Positions 15,899-25,339 of a DNA stretch of 64,000 nt are shown piece after piece. This DNA comes from CAVURS01 sp963834425 (GTDB taxonomy: Bacteria > Actinomycetota > Actinomycetes > Actinomycetales > CAVURS01), in assembly GCA_963834425.1 (NCBI GenBank), contig CAWIBR010000013.1, positions 930,001 through 994,000 of the forward strand, read 5' to 3'. The notes below the pieces were generated by a model, which worked only from the letters and a program-made list of their open reading frames with translations, searched no databases and was not told the origin of the DNA. The translations under genes were made by a program, and so were the position numbers. Each line of letters opens with the position of its first letter. Position 1 is the first letter of the stretch.

Positions 15899-18372
15899 GT
15901 CGGGCCGGGTCGTCCGGTCGCACCGAGGGCGGTCGCCGCGGGCCCGGCGATGGCAGCGACCGGCGTGCTGCCCGGCGTGCCCGAACCGTCGCGCCGGCCG
16001 GTGGCCCCGGGCAGCTCGACGGCGACGCCGCTCCCGCTCGCCGCGCGGGCCGGAGCCGGACCGGCCCAGGCCCGGATCAGCTCGTCCTCGCCCTTCAGGA
16101 ACCGGTGACAGCGCACCCCGCCGGTCGCGCGGCCCTTGGCGGGGTACTCGGCGTACGGCGTGACCTTGACCGACCCCGGCTCGGTGCCGGGCAGGGAGGC
16201 CGACGACCCGGAGATCGTCACGACGACGCTGTCGAGGGCCGGGTCCAGTGCGCTGAAGGCGACCACCCGCTGCCCAGCGGCGAGCTTGATGCCGGCCATG
16301 CCACCCGCTGCCCGGCCCTGGGGTCGCACCGAGGCGGCCGAGAAGTGCAGCAGCTGTCCGTCCGAGGAGATGAAGGCCAGGTCCTCCTCGCCGGTGGCCA
16401 GCTCGACCGCGCCGACCACGGTGTCGCCATCGCGCAGGCCGATGACCTCCCACTCGTCGCGGTTGGTCGGGTGGTCGGGCAGGACGCGTTTGACGACGCC
16501 CTGCGCGGTGCCGAGCGCCAGCCCCTGGGAGCTGGCCTCCAGCGTGGTCAAGGCCAGGACGGCCTCGCCTGGTGGCAGGTCCACGAACGCACCCAGCGGC
16601 GCGCCGCCCGACAGGCTGGGCGGCCCACTGGTCGGCGGCAGGGCCGGCAGCTCGAGGACCGACAGGCGCAAGACCCGGCCGCGGGAGGTGACCAGACCGA
16701 TGTCACCGCGGGCCGTCGCGGCCACCACCGAGGTGACGACGTCGTGCGACTGCCGGTCGCCGCCAGTCGCCAGCGGCTCCGGGCTGCTCGTGCGGGCCAG
16801 CAACCCGGTCGAGGAGAGCAGCACCCAGCACGGGTCGTCCGAGACCTCCAGCGGCACGGCGGTGGTGGCCGGTGCCCCGGCCGACTCCAGCAGGACCGTA
16901 CGACGGGGCGTGCCGTGGGCCTTGGCGACATCGGCCAGCTCGGTCGAGACGAGCTCGCGCAGCAGCGACTCCTGGTCGAGGATCGCGCGGAGCTCCTCGA
17001 TCTCGGCCAGCAGCTGGGACTTCTCGGTCTCCAGCTCGAGCAGCGAGAACTTGGTCAGCCGGCGCAGCTGCAGGTCCAGGATGTACGTCGCCTGCGCTTC
17101 GCTGAGCCCGAAGACGGCCATCAGGCGTTCCCGGGCGGCCGCTGCGTCGTCGCTGCTGCGGATGACCTGGATCACCTCGTCGATGTCGACGATCGCGATC
17201 AGCAGGCCCTCGACCAGATGCAGGCGGTCCTCGCGCTTGGTCAGCCGGTGCTGCGAGCGACGGCGCACGACGTCGATCCGGAAGTCGACGTAGACCTCCA
17301 GCAGCTCGCGCAGGCCGAGGGTGCGGGGCTGCCCGTCGACCAGGGCGACGTTGTTGATGCCGAACGAGTCCTCCATCGGCGTCAGCCGGTAGAGCTGCTC
17401 GAGGATCGCGTCCGGGTTGAAGCCGTTCTTGACCTCGACCACCAGCCGCAGGCCGTGGCTGCGGTCGGTCAGGTCCTTGAGGTCGGCGATGCCCTGGAGC
17501 TTCTTGGACTGGACCAGGTCCTTGATCTTCTCGATCACCTTCTCGGGCCCGACCGTGTAGGGCAGCTCGGTCACGACGATGCCCTTGCGCCGGGCCGAGA
17601 CCGACTCGATCCGGGTCGTGGCCCGGGTCCGGAACGTGCCCCGCCCGGTGGCATAGGCCTCCCGGATCCCTTCCAGGCCAACGATCCGGCCGCCCGTCGG
17701 CAGGTCCGGACCGGGCACGAAACGCATCAGGTCATCGAGCGTCGCGTCCGGGTGCGCGATCAGGTGCCGGGCCGCGCCGATCACCTCGACCAGGTTGTGC
17801 GGCGCCATATTGGTGGCCATGCCGACGGCGATGCCGCTCGCGCCGTTGACCAGCAGGTTGGGCAGCGCCGAGGGCAGCACCTCCGGCTGGACATGCGCGT
17901 CGTCGTAGGTCGGGACGAAATCGACGGTCGCCTCGTCCAGGCCGGTGGTCATCAGGAGCGCGGCCGCCGCGGGCCGGGCCTCGGTGTAGCGGGGCGCAGC
18001 TGGTCCGTCGTCCAGCGAGCCGAAGTTGCCGTGGCCGTCGACCAGCGGCAGTCGCAGCGAGAACGGCTGGGCCATCCGGACCAGCGCGTCGTAGATCGCG
18101 GCATCGCCGTGCGGGTGGTACTTGCCCATGACCTCGCCGACGACCCGCGAGCTCTTGACGTGCGCCCGGTCCGGGCGCAGGCCCATCTCGGACATCGCGA
18201 ACAGGATCCGGCGCTGGACCGGCTTCAAGCCGTCGCGGGCATCCGGCAGGGCGCGGGAGTAGATGACGGAGTACGCGTACTCCAGGAACGCCCCTTGCAT
18301 CTCCTGCTCGACGTCGATGTCGACGATGCGCTCGGTGAAGTCCTCGGGCGGTGGTGGGGTACGGCGAGCCAT
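15895..18372 (-). CDS. parC: topoisomerase IV subunit A (ParC)
   Basis: An 825-residue DNA breakage-reunion subunit. The winged-helix region holds the quinolone-pocket stretch KYHPHGDAAIYDALVRMAQ (about residues 84-102), and the catalytic Tyr is Y129 in APRYTEAR. The tower and coiled-coil gate follow (about 370-480). The C-terminal beta-pinwheel lacks a clear GyrA-box (QRRGGKG), which supports ParC over GyrA. The last 60 residues are Ala/Gly/Pro-rich and probably disordered. A GATGAT hexamer lies 6 bases before the ATG, matching the leaderless spacing seen elsewhere. It is the first gene of a three-gene overlapping operon on the minus strand. Confidence 0.9.
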   Translation of the reverse strand: MARRTPPPPEDFTERIVDIDVEQEMQGAFLEYAYSVIYSRALPDARDGLKPVQRRILFAMSEMGLRPDRAHVKSSRVVGEVMGKYHPHGDAAIYDALVRMAQPFSLRLPLVDGHGNFGSLDDGPAAPRYTEARPAAAALLMTTGLDEATVDFVPTYDDAHVQPEVLPSALPNLLVNGASGIAVGMATNMAPHNLVEVIGAARHLIAHPDATLDDLMRFVPGPDLPTGGRIVGLEGIREAYATGRGTFRTRATTRIESVSARRKGIVVTELPYTVGPEKVIEKIKDLVQSKKLQGIADLKDLTDRSHGLRLVVEVKNGFNPDAILEQLYRLTPMEDSFGINNVALVDGQPRTLGLRELLEVYVDFRIDVVRRRSQHRLTKREDRLHLVEGLLIAIVDIDEVIQVIRSSDDAAAARERLMAVFGLSEAQATYILDLQLRRLTKFSLLELETEKSQLLAEIEELRAILDQESLLRELVSTELADVAKAHGTPRRTVLLESAGAPATTAVPLEVSDDPCWVLLSSTGLLARTSSPEPLATGGDRQSHDVVTSVVAATARGDIGLVTSRGRVLRLSVLELPALPPTSGPPSLSGGAPLGAFVDLPPGEAVLALTTLEASSQGLALGTAQGVVKRVLPDHPTNRDEWEVIGLRDGDTVVGAVELATGEEDLAFISSDGQLLHFSAASVRPQGRAAGGMAGIKLAAGQRVVAFSALDPALDSVVVTISGSSASLPGTEPGSVKVTPYAEYPAKGRATGGVRCHRFLKGEDELIRAWAGPAPARAASGSGVAVELPGATGRRDGSGTPGSTPVAAIAGPAATALGATGRPGPT

Positions 18373-18407
18373 GCCCCCATCATCGCCGAGCCCGGCGTCA
18401 GTCCCGT

Positions 18408-19037
18408 TCAGGCGTGCCGCGTGCCCGTCCGGTACGCGGTGCCGAAACGGCCCTCGTGGGCGACCTGGTCCAGCCCCCGGCGCCCGCGCTTCAGGCTGGG
18501 TGAGGGTCGGTCGGCCGCGGCGTACCCCAGCGCCACCACGCCCACCGGCCCGCGGTCGCCCGGGATGTCGAACGCGTCGCGAAACGGGTCGAAGAGGTCA
18601 GGCGGGACGCCGAAGAAGCACGAGCCCAAGCCCTGATCCACGGCCGTGACCAGCATGAGCATCGCCGCCATGCCGGTGTCGACGTCCCAGTAGGGGACCG
18701 GCCAGCGGGACTCCGCGCGGTCGGTCCAGCCCTTGTCCGGCTCGGCGTACCGGTCCAGGTAGGTGTTCTTGTCGCTCAGGCAGACGATCAGGACCGGCGC
18801 GGTCTGCATGCCGGTCAGCCAGGCGTCCGGCTCGCCCGGCTCCGTGGTGACCGACCAGAAGCGCTCGCGATCGGCCGGTGTGCGCAGGACCAGGAAGTCC
18901 CAGCCCTGGCTGAAACCGGCCGACGGGGCCCGGATGGCGTTGTGCAGCAAGGCATCCACTGCCTCGTCCGGAACGGGGCGGTCTGGGTCGTAGGCCCGGA
19001 TCATGCGTCGGCGGCGGATCGCCTCGGAGAGCTCCAT
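18408..19037 (-). CDS. nitroreductase family protein
   Basis: A 209-residue FMN-dependent nitroreductase-fold enzyme. The N-terminal FMN phosphate-binding motif RRRRMIRAYDPDRPVP and the APSAGFSQGWDFLVL segment are clear, and GLGSCFFGVPP is the second FMN contact. The closest functional type is the dehydrogenase/nitroreductase group; substrate unknown. The ATG at 19037 is set by TACGGT 6 bases upstream. It is divergent from the TIGR03084 gene with only 22 bp between the start codons. Confidence 0.88.
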   Translation of the reverse strand: MELSEAIRRRRMIRAYDPDRPVPDEAVDALLHNAIRAPSAGFSQGWDFLVLRTPADRERFWSVTTEPGEPDAWLTGMQTAPVLIVCLSDKNTYLDRYAEPDKGWTDRAESRWPVPYWDVDTGMAAMLMLVTAVDQGLGSCFFGVPPDLFDPFRDAFDIPGDRGPVGVVALGYAAADRPSPSLKRGRRGLDQVAHEGRFGTAYRTGTRHA

Positions 19038-19043
19038 CGGCCC

Positions 19044-19053
19044 ACCGTAGGCT
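19044..19053. promoter_or_regulatory. overlapping divergent leaderless -10 elements
   Basis: On the minus strand TACGGT (19044-19049) lies 6 bases before the nitroreductase ATG. On the plus strand TAGGCT (19048-19053) lies 6 bases before the TIGR03084 GTG. The two hexamers share their TA dinucleotide, so polymerase cannot occupy both at once. Confidence 0.65.
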
Positions 19054-19059
19054 CTGCGC

Positions 19060-19860
19060 GTGACCACGAGCGTGGGGCTGCTGCCCGGCCTCCTCGCCGA
19101 TCTGGCCGACGAGAGCGAGTCCCTGGACGTCCTGGTGGCTGACCTCGAGCCGGCCGGGTGGGCGACCCCGACCCCAGCTGCCGGGTGGACGGTGGCCCAC
19201 CAGATCGCTCATCTCGCCTGGACCGATGACCAGGCGCTGCTCGCCGTCCGGGCCCCGGACGAGTTCGGCGGGGCCCTGCGCAAGGCGGCCGCCCAGAACG
19301 GCGCCGATGCCGAGGCCGGAGCCCAGGCCGGCGCTCAGCTGCCGCCGCCCGAGCTGCTCGAGCGATGGCGCCGCGGGCGGGCCGACCTCCTGCGCGAGGT
19401 CGAGGAGCTGCCCGAGGGCGAGCGGATCCCGTGGTACGGACCACCGATGTCGGCCGCTTCGCTGCTCACCGCCCGCCTGATGGAGACCTGGGCCCACGGC
19501 CTCGACGTCGCCGACGCCCTCGGCGTGCCGCGCGAGCCGACGGCGCGGGTGCGTCACGTGGTGCACCTGGGGATCCGGACCCGCGACTACTCCTTCGCGG
19601 TCCACGGTGTCGCTCCGCCGCGCGAGGAGTTCCGGGTCGAGCTCGTCGGTCCCGGCGGCGAGCAGTGGACGTGGGGCCCGGAGGGGTCGGCCGACCGGTT
19701 GACCGGGGATGCCGTCGAGTTCGCGCTGCTGGTGACCCAGCGGATCAACCGCCAGGACACCTCGTTGCAGGCCGAGGGCGCCGACGTGCAGCGGTGGCTG
19801 GACATCGCGCAGGCCTTCGCCGGTCCGCCGGGTCAGGGCCGGCCGGCCTCGCACTCCTGA
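19060..19860 (+). CDS. TIGR03084 family metal-binding protein
   Basis: A 266-residue DinB-like/maleylpyruvate-isomerase-fold protein of the TIGR03084 family. The helical bundle with the metal-ligand segment GWTVAHQIAHLAWTDDQAL is at residues 43-62, and a second His region (METWAHGLDVADALG) is near 145. The C-terminal half resembles the MDMPI/wHTH_30 region. Reaction unknown; a mycothiol-linked role is possible because relatives are mycothiol-dependent enzymes, but that is inference. GTG start with leaderless -10 spacing. Confidence 0.82.
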   Translation: MTTSVGLLPGLLADLADESESLDVLVADLEPAGWATPTPAAGWTVAHQIAHLAWTDDQALLAVRAPDEFGGALRKAAAQNGADAEAGAQAGAQLPPPELLERWRRGRADLLREVEELPEGERIPWYGPPMSAASLLTARLMETWAHGLDVADALGVPREPTARVRHVVHLGIRTRDYSFAVHGVAPPREEFRVELVGPGGEQWTWGPEGSADRLTGDAVEFALLVTQRINRQDTSLQAEGADVQRWLDIAQAFAGPPGQGRPASHS

Positions 19861-19884
19861 CGACTGACGAACGGACGCGGCGGG

Positions 19885-21637
19885 TCAGGCGCGCAGGTCG
19901 GGGAGGTCGTCCTCCCAGAACTCGGTGGTGGTGATCCGCACCGTGCTGTCGGACCCGTCCCCGTGTTCGGCCGACTCCCGGCCCCGCAGCTCGACCCGGC
20001 GGATCTTGCCCGAGATCGTCTTGGGCAGCTCGGCGAACTCGATCCGCCGGATCCGCTTGTACGGCGCGAGGTGCTCGCGGCAGTAGGCCAGGATCGACGT
20101 CGCGGTCTCGGCGTCGGGTTGATGCCCGGCGGCGAGGACGACGTAGGCCTTCGGCACGGCCAGCCGGGTCGGGTCGGGTGACGGCACGACGGCGGCCTCG
20201 GCGACGGCCGGGTGCTCGATCAGCACGCTCTCCAGCTCGAACGGGCTGATCCGGTAGTCCGATGCCTTGAAGACGTCGTCGGTGCGCCCGACGTAGGTGA
20301 TGTAGCCGTCCTCGTCGATCGAGGCCACGTCGCCCGTGTGATAGGCGTTGCCGCGCATCACCTCTGCGGTTCGCTCGTCATCGTCGCGGTAGCCGACCAT
20401 CAGCCCGACCGGGCGGCCGAGCGGTCCGTCCAGGCGAAGGCAGATCTCGCCCTCAGCGCCTTCCTCGCCGGTGAGTGGGTCGAGCAGCACGACGTCGTAG
20501 CCCGGCATGGGGCGGCCCATCGACCCCGGCTTGAGCCGCTGGCCCGGGGAGTTGCCGATCTGCAGCGTGCTCTCGGTCTGGCCGAAGCCGTCGCGCACGG
20601 TCAGCCCCCAGGCCCGCTCGACCTGGTCGATGACCTCGGGGTTGAGCGGCTCACCGGCGCCCACGACCTCGCGCAACGGGATCCGGCCGCGGAAGGCGCC
20701 CAGGTCGGCCTGCACGAGCATCCGCCAGACGGTCGGTGGGGCGCAGAATGTCGTTGCGCCGCAACGCTCCATGGCCTCCATCAGGCCGACAGCGTCGAAG
20801 CGGGGCTGGTTGACGATGAGGATCGTGGCCTCCGCGTTCAACGGCGCGAAGACGTTGCTCCACGCATGCTTGGCCCAGCCCGGCGAGGAGATGTTGAGGT
20901 GGACGTCGCCCGGTTGCAGCCCGATCCAGTACATCGTGGTCAGGTGCCCGATGGGGTACGACGCGTGCGTGTGCTCGACCAGCTTGGGCTGCGCCGTCGT
21001 ACCCGAGGTGAAGTAGAGCAACATCGTCTCGTCGGCGCGAGTCGGCACCTCGGGGGTGAACGACTCGAGGTGTTCGAGCGAGTCGCCGTAGTCGAGCCAG
21101 CCCTCGAGAGCGTCGCCGACCGCGATCCGGGTCCAGTCGCCATGGACCTCGGCGAACTTGGCGGCGTCCTCCCCGCGCGCGATGACGTGCCGCACGTGGC
21201 CGCGGTGCACGCGGTCCTGCAGGTCGTCCGGCGTCAGCAGGGTCGAGGCGGGGATGATGACGACGCCGAGCTTGATGCAGGCGAGCAGCGTCTCCCACAG
21301 CTCGAGCTGGTTGCCGAGCATCAGGAGTAGCCGATCGCCGCGGTCGACGCCGCGGGACTGGAGCCAGGCGGCCAGCTGGCCGGACCGGTCCGAGAGCTCG
21401 CCGTAGGTCATCGCCGCCTCGGAGCCGTCCGGCTCGACCACGCGCAGCGCCAGCCGGCTCCGGGTCGGCTCGACGGCGGCGACTCGGGTCGAACCAGTCC
21501 AGCGCCCAGTTGAAGTGGTCCGGTCTCGGGGCTCGGTACTCGACCCGAGCGCGCGCGTAGTCGGCTCGCAGGTCGAGCAGGAGGTCGCGGGCGGCGCGGA
21601 AGCTCTCGGTCGGGTCCGGGCTCTCGGAGTGACTCAT
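19885..21637 (-). CDS. acyl-CoA synthetase, AMP-forming (frameshifted near the N-terminus)
   Basis: An adenylate-forming enzyme of about 583 residues that activates a carboxylic acid to its CoA thioester. Motifs: the P-loop-like YFTSGTTAQPKLVEH, DGFGQTES (A5), YHTGDVASIDEDGY (A7/A8) and the C-terminal PKTISGKIRRVELR with the catalytic Lys. The overall type is that of medium-chain (AcsM-like) synthetases. One surplus base in the GGG run at 21486-21488 breaks the frame; removing it joins the N-terminal WALDWFD to RVAAVEPTRSRLAL. The start ATG at 21637 has CAGGGT 7 bases upstream. Convergent with the TIGR03084 gene. Confidence 0.88.
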
Positions 21638-21644
21638 GCTTCGG

Positions 21645-21650
21645 ACCCTG
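21645..21650 (-). promoter_or_regulatory. leaderless -10 element of the acyl-CoA synthetase gene
   Basis: CAGGGT on the minus strand, 7 bases before the ATG at 21637. The first base deviates from TANNNT, but A2 and T6 are kept. Confidence 0.4.
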
Positions 21651-21728
21651 ACATCGCTTCGGCGCCCGGTCAACGACGCGGTCCCTTGGCCACTGTGGGT
21701 TGCTGGGGCCACACGCCGAAACACGCGG

Positions 21729-22391
21729 TTATGGGGGTCGCTGCCCGCGCGGGGTGACCAAGCCTTGGTCGAACGCCAGTACGACGGCGGCAGCCCGATC
21801 ACGCAGACCCAGTTTCGTGAATAAGTGGCCGATGTGAGTCTTGACCGTCCCCTCGCCCAGGACGAGCTCTCGGGCGATTTCCGCATTGGATCGGCCGGCG
21901 GCGATCAGGGTCAGGACCTCCCGCTCGCGAGGAGTTAGGACCGCCAACCCGACGCCGGCGTTGGGCACGGGCGTGGCCCGATATGCAGCCAGGACGCGTC
22001 CTGTCACTGCAGGGTCCAACCACGAACCGCCCTCAGCCACAACACGCACCGCGCGCTGGAGCTCGTCGGCAGGCGTGGCCTTCAGCAGGAATCCAGCAGC
22101 GCCAGCGCGCAGTGCGCCAGCGAGCACCTCGTCGTCCGAGAACGTCGTCAGCACCAGGACTGGCGGCGCGGCGTCAGTTGCGCATAGCTCCGCGGTCGCG
22201 GTCAGGCCATCGACGCCCGGCATCCGGACGTCCATCAGTACGACGTCGGGCCGGGTGCTCGCAACGCTGGCCAGGATGGCGCTGCCGTCGGCCAGCTCGC
22301 CGACGATCTCGAAGCCGAACCGGGCGCGGAGGATCCCGCGCAGGCCGGCGCGCACCAGTTCCTGGTCATCGACGAGGAGGACGCGGATCAC
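21729..22391 (-). CDS. NarL/FixJ-type response regulator
   Basis: A 220-residue regulator. The receiver domain (residues 1-120) has the acidic pair D8/D9, phospho-acceptor D54 in VLMDVRMPG and Lys in GFLLKATP. The LuxR-type HTH is at about 150-210 (LTPREREVLTLIAAG, NAEIARELVLGEGTVKTHIGHL). The GTG start overlaps the kinase stop by GTGA, so kinase and regulator are co-translated. By context it should control the adjacent ABC exporter. Confidence 0.93.
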   Translation of the reverse strand: MIRVLLVDDQELVRAGLRGILRARFGFEIVGELADGSAILASVASTRPDVVLMDVRMPGVDGLTATAELCATDAAPPVLVLTTFSDDEVLAGALRAGAAGFLLKATPADELQRAVRVVAEGGSWLDPAVTGRVLAAYRATPVPNAGVGLAVLTPREREVLTLIAAGRSNAEIARELVLGEGTVKTHIGHLFTKLGLRDRAAAVVLAFDQGLVTPRGQRPP

Positions 22392-23506
22392 GGGGCGGCG
22401 GCCGTCACCGGCGCGTCGACCGGTTGGCCCATCGAAGTGGGCAGGCGGGCGTAGACGCGCCAACCGTCGGCGACCGGACCGGCGACCAGCGAGCCGCCGA
22501 CCGCCTCGGCCCGCTCGGCCATCGTGCTCATGCCCATCCCGGCGCCGCCGGTTCCTGAGCTGATCGGACCCGTGCTCCCGACGTTCAACTCAGTCTGCTC
22601 CGAACCGACCGTGAGGAGGACGCTGATCCGGCCGGACGGCGAATGGCGGACGGCATTGGTCAGCGCCTCCTGGGTGATCCGGTAGACCGTCAGTCCCAGG
22701 ACTGCCCCAAGTCCTGATGCATCGCCGGACGAACTGAAGTCGATGCGGGCTCCAGCCCGGCGGAAGCCGTCGATCAACTCGGTCAGCTGGTCAGCACCGG
22801 GCAGCGGAGCCAGGTCGGCCGCCTCCGCAGCGCTGAGCAGGCCAACCGTGCGCCGTACCTCGCTGAGGCTGTCCCGGCTCAATCGCTCGGCCTCCTCGAG
22901 CGCGGCGATCGCCTCGTTCGGATCCTCCTCGACGGCTAGGCGTGCGCTGGCGACGTGCAGCAGCGAGACAGTCAGGCTGTGCGCGATCACGTCATGCAAC
23001 TCGCGGGCGATGCGAGCACGCTCGTCAGTCCTGGTCTGGTCGGCGAGCTCGGCCTGGGTCGCGCGCAGCTGGTCGAGCAGCTCCGACTGACGCCGGCCCA
23101 GGACGCAGATCACCAGCGTGAAGAGCAGGCCGGCGATCCAGGCGGACCAACCCGGATCCGTGTGCACCGCAGCCCACTCGACAACGAACACCGTGACGGA
23201 GGCGCCGCCGAGGAGCGCGCCGTAGAACACGCTGCCCTTGATCACGCACCAGCCGGCTAGCACGCAGAGTGCGAACCAGCCGATGTTGGAAGCCGACCCG
23301 CTGCAGATGACCCCGACGGCCGTGGCGGACACGAACGCCCACGCGAGCAGCGGCCAACCCGTGCCCGTCATCAGCACTGACGCGGCCACCCCCACGAGTG
23401 CAGCGACCACCACCACGCCGACCGGACGCGCGCTTCCTGCTGCACCGATGCCGACGAAGAGCGAGACGGCGGCGGTGGCCGACCATCGGGCTCGGACATC
23501 AGTCAT
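22388..23506 (-). CDS. sensor histidine kinase (DesK/NarX-like, HisKA_3)
   Basis: A 372-residue membrane kinase. The N-terminal part has about five hydrophobic segments without a large extracellular domain, as in DesK-type envelope or membrane sensors. The phospho-acceptor is H171 in ERARIARELHDVIAHSLT. The HATPase_c domain shows the N-box QEALTNAVRHS and the G-box GAGMGMSTMAERAE. TAGGAT lies 7 bases before the ATG, so kinase and regulator have their own leaderless promoter downstream of the ABC genes. Confidence 0.92.
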   Translation of the reverse strand: MTDVRARWSATAAVSLFVGIGAAGSARPVGVVVVAALVGVAASVLMTGTGWPLLAWAFVSATAVGVICSGSASNIGWFALCVLAGWCVIKGSVFYGALLGGASVTVFVVEWAAVHTDPGWSAWIAGLLFTLVICVLGRRQSELLDQLRATQAELADQTRTDERARIARELHDVIAHSLTVSLLHVASARLAVEEDPNEAIAALEEAERLSRDSLSEVRRTVGLLSAAEAADLAPLPGADQLTELIDGFRRAGARIDFSSSGDASGLGAVLGLTVYRITQEALTNAVRHSPSGRISVLLTVGSEQTELNVGSTGPISSGTGGAGMGMSTMAERAEAVGGSLVAGPVADGWRVYARLPTSMGQPVDAPVTAAAP

Positions 23507-23513
23507 AGCAACG

Positions 23514-23519
23514 ATCCTA
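23514..23519 (-). promoter_or_regulatory. leaderless -10 element of the histidine kinase gene
   Basis: TAGGAT on the minus strand, 7 bases from the ATG at 23506. It lies in the 37-bp gap after the ABC permease gene. Confidence 0.55.
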
Positions 23520-23543
23520 AAGACCCAACACGGTGATCGATTG

Positions 23544-24314
23544 TCACAGGGCCGTCCGTCGGACGGCCCAGGTCAGCCCGACCACGGCAATCGCGAGTAC
23601 CGCGATCAGCGACGATGTCGCCGAGCCGATCCCCAGCCAGGGATCGCGGACCGCGTTGGTAACCATCGCCAGCGGCAGCACCTGCGAAATGTCTTTCAGA
23701 ACAGTTCCCATCACGTTGGGCGGCGGGCCACCCACACCGAGCAGGAACGACGGGAAGAACAGCAGCAGTCCCACGGCTTGAGCCGACCGGGCCGAGCGCA
23801 GGACTGAACCGAGTAGCACTCCCACGCTGACGAACGCGACAGACCCCGCAACCGAGCCGATGAGCACCCGCGCCCAGTCATGCACTGCCGGCACGCCATA
23901 GACGGGGGCAGCAACCGTCAGCAGTAGCAGCGAGGAGACACCGATCATGGCCAGACCCACCACCACCTGAGCGATCGCGAAAGACCAGCGGGGGAACCCA
24001 GCGACAGCGAAGCGTCGAAGTATGCCCCGTTCGCGGTACGACGCGATGTGCACCGGGAGCATCACCAAGCCGGTCGCCCCGATGACCACCGTGAAGTACG
24101 ACGCGACGTACCAGTGAGCCGGGTTCACGTTGTCGAAGCCGTCGCTGGGCGTGGTCCCGAAGGAGCCGCCGATGATCAGCATCGTCAGCACTGGGAAGGC
24201 GAAGACGAAAAAAAGCGTGAGCGGGTCCCGCACCATCAGTCGGAGCTCGGTGCGGATCAGTCGGCTGACGGCCGAGCGCGATTCGCGGGTGCGGGTGGCA
24301 TCAGTCGGACTCAT
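23544..24314 (-). CDS. ABC-2 type transporter permease
   Basis: A 256-residue permease of the ABC-2/DrrB type with six membrane segments: an anchor at about residues 33-50, then 70-90, 105-130, 140-160, 175-195 and 225-250. The cytoplasmic LIRTELRLMVRDPLTLFFVFAFP start is typical of drug- and lipid-exporting ABC-2 permeases. It follows the ATPase gene by 17 bp and presumably forms a homodimeric channel driven by it. Cargo unknown. Confidence 0.9.
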   Translation of the reverse strand: MSPTDATRTRESRSAVSRLIRTELRLMVRDPLTLFFVFAFPVLTMLIIGGSFGTTPSDGFDNVNPAHWYVASYFTVVIGATGLVMLPVHIASYRERGILRRFAVAGFPRWSFAIAQVVVGLAMIGVSSLLLLTVAAPVYGVPAVHDWARVLIGSVAGSVAFVSVGVLLGSVLRSARSAQAVGLLLFFPSFLLGVGGPPPNVMGTVLKDISQVLPLAMVTNAVRDPWLGIGSATSSLIAVLAIAVVGLTWAVRRTAL

Positions 24315-24331
24315 GCCGTCAGCCAGGAGGG

Positions 24332-25336
24332 TTATCGGTTCGCTCCGAATCGGGAAGCGGTGGGTCGGTGGACGGGTACGAGATCGTCGAGTCGCTCACC
24401 GATGTGGCCGGTTGTGCCGAGCAGAGTCAGCAGCACCGCTTCGAGATCCGGGATCTCGACCCGTAGGTCACCTGGGACCCGGCCCTCCGCGACCAGCCAG
24501 GCGCCGACATGCGCGATGCTGCGGCGGTCCCCTTTCACTGTGACCTGTGCGCTGATCGGGTCGTGGGACACCTGTTGGACCCCCTGCACCTCGCGGAGCG
24601 AGTCGAGTCGGCGGCCCTCTGCGATGCCGAAGCGGATTGTGGCCCACCCGGCATGGTGGGCCACCAACTCGGCTGGGCTACCGGCGGCCAGCACCTGGCC
24701 CGATCGCATCGCCACGACGCGATCGCAGAGGGCCTCGGCTTCGTCGAGCTCGTGAGTCACGAGCAGGACCGTGGTGCCCTCCTCGCGGAGCTGGGCGACG
24801 GCCGACCAGACCTCGCGGCGGGCCGATGGGTCCAGACCCTGGGTGAGTTCGTCCAAGATGACCAGACGGGGTCGGTTGAGCAGGGCGAGCACGAGGAACA
24901 ATCGCTGCCGTTCACCCCCCGACAGCGAGGAGAAGACCGATCCTCGCAGGGACGCGATGCCGAACCGTTCGAGGAGGGCGTCACCCTGTCGTGACCGGGC
25001 AGATGAGAACAGCTCGACCGCCTCGCCCACCCGAAGGCGGTCCGGCAGCCCGGACGACTGGAGCTGGCTGCCGAGCAGCCCCCGCACGGCATCCACATCG
25101 GTGACTGGATCGAACCCGAAGACCCGGATCGTGCCTGCGTCCGGGAGGCACAGCCCTTGCAAGCATTCGACGGTGGTGGTCTTGCCAGCGCCGTTCGCCC
25201 CGATCAGGCCGAGGACCTCGCCGGCGGCCACGTCGAGGTCGAGATCCTCGACGACGACCCGATCGCCGTAGAGTTTGCGCAACCCGCGCACCGTTACCAC
25301 ATCGTCCGGTCGGGTGGTCGACCCCAGTGTTGTCAT
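24332..25336 (-). CDS. ABC transporter ATP-binding protein (DrrA-like)
   Basis: A 334-residue ATPase. Walker A GANGAGKTT (residues 46-54), Q-loop LLGSQLQSSGLP, signature LSGGERQR, Walker B LVILDEL and the H-loop (LVTHELDEAEALCD) are present. Walker B is followed by LTQGLD instead of the usual PTxGLD; the catalytic Glu is kept. The C-terminal extension (about 230-334) is the regulatory region found in DrrA/CcmA-type exporters. It starts 3 bp after the apparent stop of the FAD reductase gene, so it may be the continuation of the type III PKS operon. Confidence 0.92.
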   Translation of the reverse strand: MTTLGSTTRPDDVVTVRGLRKLYGDRVVVEDLDLDVAAGEVLGLIGANGAGKTTTVECLQGLCLPDAGTIRVFGFDPVTDVDAVRGLLGSQLQSSGLPDRLRVGEAVELFSSARSRQGDALLERFGIASLRGSVFSSLSGGERQRLFLVLALLNRPRLVILDELTQGLDPSARREVWSAVAQLREEGTTVLLVTHELDEAEALCDRVVAMRSGQVLAAGSPAELVAHHAGWATIRFGIAEGRRLDSLREVQGVQQVSHDPISAQVTVKGDRRSIAHVGAWLVAEGRVPGDLRVEIPDLEAVLLTLLGTTGHIGERLDDLVPVHRPTASRFGANR

Positions 25337-25339
25337 GGC

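Noticed and set aside
24840..24880. Degenerate Walker B (LDEL instead of LDEP) as a dead ABC ATPase
   Set aside because: The catalytic Asp-Glu pair, Walker A, signature and H-loop are intact; the Pro is not catalytic.
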